In this document: piece after piece, positions 61,858 to 64,000 of the stretch
Position numbering within the stretch: position 1 is the stretch's first letter
Layout of the letters: each line of letters starts with the position of its first letter
Origin: Neocallimastix lanati (nom. inval.)
Lineage: Eukaryota; Neocallimastigomycota; Neocallimastigomycetes; Neocallimastigales; Neocallimastigaceae
Reading direction: 5' to 3'
NCBI GenBank assembly: GCA_016946835.1
Contig: JACVTC010000039.1
Coordinates: forward strand, 453,501 to 517,500
Length of the DNA: 64,000 bases
Position numbers and translations under genes: made by a program
Notes under the pieces: generated by a model
What the model was told of the DNA's origin: nothing
Database searches by the model: none
Seen by the model: the letters and a program-made list of their open reading frames with translations, nothing else

Positions 61858-62660
61858 AATAATAATAATAATAAAAATAATATTGATATAAAACTTAAAT
61901 ATATTTCAAAATCTATTTTATGAACTTTAAAAATAATTATATACTATATATTTTATAAAATTTCTTCTATTTTTGGTTTTCTAAAAACAAAACAAAAAAA
62001 AAATTTTTATTAAAATAGATATAAAAATTTGAAAATGTTTATATTCTAAAATAATTAATTCATGCAGCCTATTAATTGTATATATATAACTGTTATATAT
62101 ATATTTTTTTTCAATATACATTGAATTTTTTAAATTATATATATATATATATTTTTTATATATTTTTTTCTTTGATGTATATAAAGAATTTTTTTTAAAT
62201 TTTTATTATTTATTTATTTATTTACTTTTTTTTTTTTTTTTATCATCTTTACTTTATTTAAATGTAATTAAATTTAATTATAGGTATAGTAGTAAAAGTA
62301 TTTATATACATTTTTATATTTGCAATTTTTCTAAATGTTTATTTTTATTTTTAATATTTTATTTTTTTTATTTTTAATTTTTTTTATTTTTTTTAGTATT
62401 TTTAACACTGAATTGCATAATAGCCAATAGTATTTAAATTTTAACTTTTTTTTAAAAAATTTATTCCAATCATCAAAATTAAAATTTAACAATTGTATTA
62501 TAATATTTAAATAATTATATTATTTTTAATTTTTACTAGTTTTGTATCATATATTACATTACATTCTTAGTCAATCTATTATATTTTTTATTAAAATACA
62601 TTTATTAAAATTAAAAAAAAAAAAAAAAAAAAAAATTATAGAAATATCTTGTTATAGTAA
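61858..62660. other. Upstream region of the GMP synthase gene
   Basis: A/T-rich spacer with an A run at about 62612-62634 shortly before the start codon. No other signal identified. Confidence 0.5.
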
Positions 62661-64000
62661 ATGAATAGTAATAAAAGATTAAAAATGAGTACTGCTATCA
62701 ATCAAATTTATGATACTATTTTAATTCTTGACTTTGGTTCACAATACTCACACCTTATTACAAGAAGAGTTCGTGAACTTGGTGTTTACTGTGAACTTCA
62801 AGCATGTACTTATAAGATAGAAGATTTACCATTCAAGCCAAAGGGTATTATTTTATCTGGTGGTCCATACTCTGTCTATGATGATGTATCACCACATATG
62901 GATAAGAAAGTCTGGGAATTAGGTGTACCAGTTCTTGGTATTTGCTATGGTCTTCAAGTAAATATAATAAGATAATTTATATATATGAAAATAAACATTT
63001 TTATTTTTCCTTTTTTAAAGAAAAAAAAATATTTAAGTGGAATGAATATAGATAAATTTATTTTTTTTATATTGTTTGTGGAGAGAAGATAGGAAAAGAT
63101 TATATATAAAAATAATAATAACATAAATGATTAAGTTAAATATAAATATATATTATTTAAGTAATAAATTTTATAATTATTTTAAATGAATTTTTTTTAA
63201 AGTAATAAATTATATTTAAAATGACAAAGAAATCAGAGTAGAAATTTTTCATTTATTATTATTTTATGAAAATGTTTTAAAAGAAAGAAAACTTAACAAA
63301 ATTTTAAATGTAATAATTATTTAAAGGAAATTGCATGGGATCTTGGAGGTGAAGTTGCTCCATGTGAAAGTAGAGAATATGGTCATGCTGATATTGAAGT
63401 TGTTGCTGAAAACAGATTATTCAAGGGTTTAGAAGACAATATGAAGGTTTGGATGAGTCATGGTGATCAATTAAAGAAAATCCCAGAAGGTTTCCGTGTT
63501 ATTGCTAAGACTGCTACTGCTCCATTCGCAGGTATTGATAACGAAGAAAAGAACATCTATGGTATTCAATTCCATCCAGAAGTTACTCATACCCCAAGAG
63601 GTAAGGAACTTTTAAAGAACTTTGTTATTGATATATGTGGTGCTCAAGCTAACTGGAGTATGGTAAATATTATATTTATTAAAAAAAATTAATTATAAAG
63701 TATTTAATTTTTAATTTTTATATAATTTGTTGCTAAACTATTTAAATAAATTTTTGTTTTCTTTTTTTTTTGAAATTATTTATAAAAAAATATAATTAAT
63801 ATTGTTATAAATATAATCTTTAATAATTATATATTTTATATGTATATAACATCATTTAATAGTCATCCTTCATTGATCGTGAAATAAACCGTATCAGAAA
63901 TCTCGTTGGCCCAACTGCACAAGTTATTGGTGCTGTCAGTGGTGGCGTTGATAGTACTGTTGCCTCTAAGATTATGACTCTTGCTATTGGCGACCGTTAT
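62661..64000 (+). CDS. guaA: GMP synthase (glutamine-hydrolysing), 5' part
   Basis: Converts XMP to GMP with ATP and glutamine, the last step of de novo GMP synthesis. Exons 62661-62957, 63327-63662 and 63863 onward are visible; the window ends in the third after about 257 codons of about 530-540 expected. The class I glutaminase part has [20 protein letters not shown], then [12 protein letters not shown] and VLGICYGLQ with the nucleophilic Cys. Next come [14 protein letters not shown] and [11 protein letters not shown] with the catalytic His/Glu. The ATP-pyrophosphatase P-loop [15 protein letters not shown] follows. The ATG at 62661 is the first in frame; [10 protein letters not shown] at 62685 is an alternative start. 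Codons are richer in G/C than most neighbours, as in PRPP synthase. Confidence 0.97.

Overview
The window is extremely AT-rich. Genes are split by many short GT-AG introns of almost pure A/T, coding regions carry long Asn, Ser and Lys runs, and intergenic DNA is full of poly-A/T, (ATT)n and (TA)n tracts. Together with Ty1/copia and LINE relics, a neprilysin-like M13 peptidase, a SAM+HMG-box protein and a fungal-type Abp1, this points to an early-diverging fungus, most likely an anaerobic gut fungus (Neocallimastigomycota). A Dictyostelium-like amoeba is the main alternative; copia elements and the high intron density argue against it. The organism call is inference.

Layout. 1-16 kb holds four genes: a divergent heterotrimeric G-protein alpha subunit (+), then on the minus strand an Abp1/drebrin-like actin-binding protein (ADF-H plus two SH3 domains), the RNA polymerase I/III subunit AC40 (POLR1C) and a SAM-domain plus HMG-box protein. 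16-21 kb is gene-poor: microsatellites, a perfect 3 x 39 bp tandem repeat, a copia RT/RNase H relic, a GC-richer segment that may encode a folded RNA with some group-I-intron-like motifs, and a broken gag-like reading frame. 21-30 kb holds one giant gene (+, about 2,560 aa): an N-terminal SET domain followed by an Asn-rich tail with about 13 copies of an LRSxS module and about nine AT-hooks. 31.2-33.6 kb holds a minus-strand coilin homologue with both conserved ends. 35.2-37.9 kb holds a MATE transporter.

38-45 kb is mostly empty but contains several decayed reading frames interrupted chiefly by TAA/TAG. 45.0-46.6 kb holds ribose-phosphate pyrophosphokinase. 47.4-54.7 kb is a transposon graveyard: a dead LINE with an internal RT deletion, a copia protease/GAG-pre-integrase relic, and two copies of one sequence about 6.3 kb apart. 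The second copy carries a 237 bp LINE-tail insertion with target-site duplication and a roughly 380 bp MITE-like insertion, both absent from the first copy. 55.1-58.8 kb holds a secretory M13 zinc metallopeptidase. 59-62.5 kb has tandem repeats, a strong 28 bp hairpin and small relics. The window ends inside a GMP synthase gene.

How the genes relate. There is no operon logic. PRPP synthase and GMP synthase both serve purine nucleotide synthesis and share richer codon use (GGT, GCT, CGT, AAG), as expected of highly expressed genes. Coilin, the SET/AT-hook protein, the SAM-HMG protein and AC40 are all nuclear. All exon boundaries were read by eye from GT-AG sites and reading-frame continuity; none is backed by transcript data.
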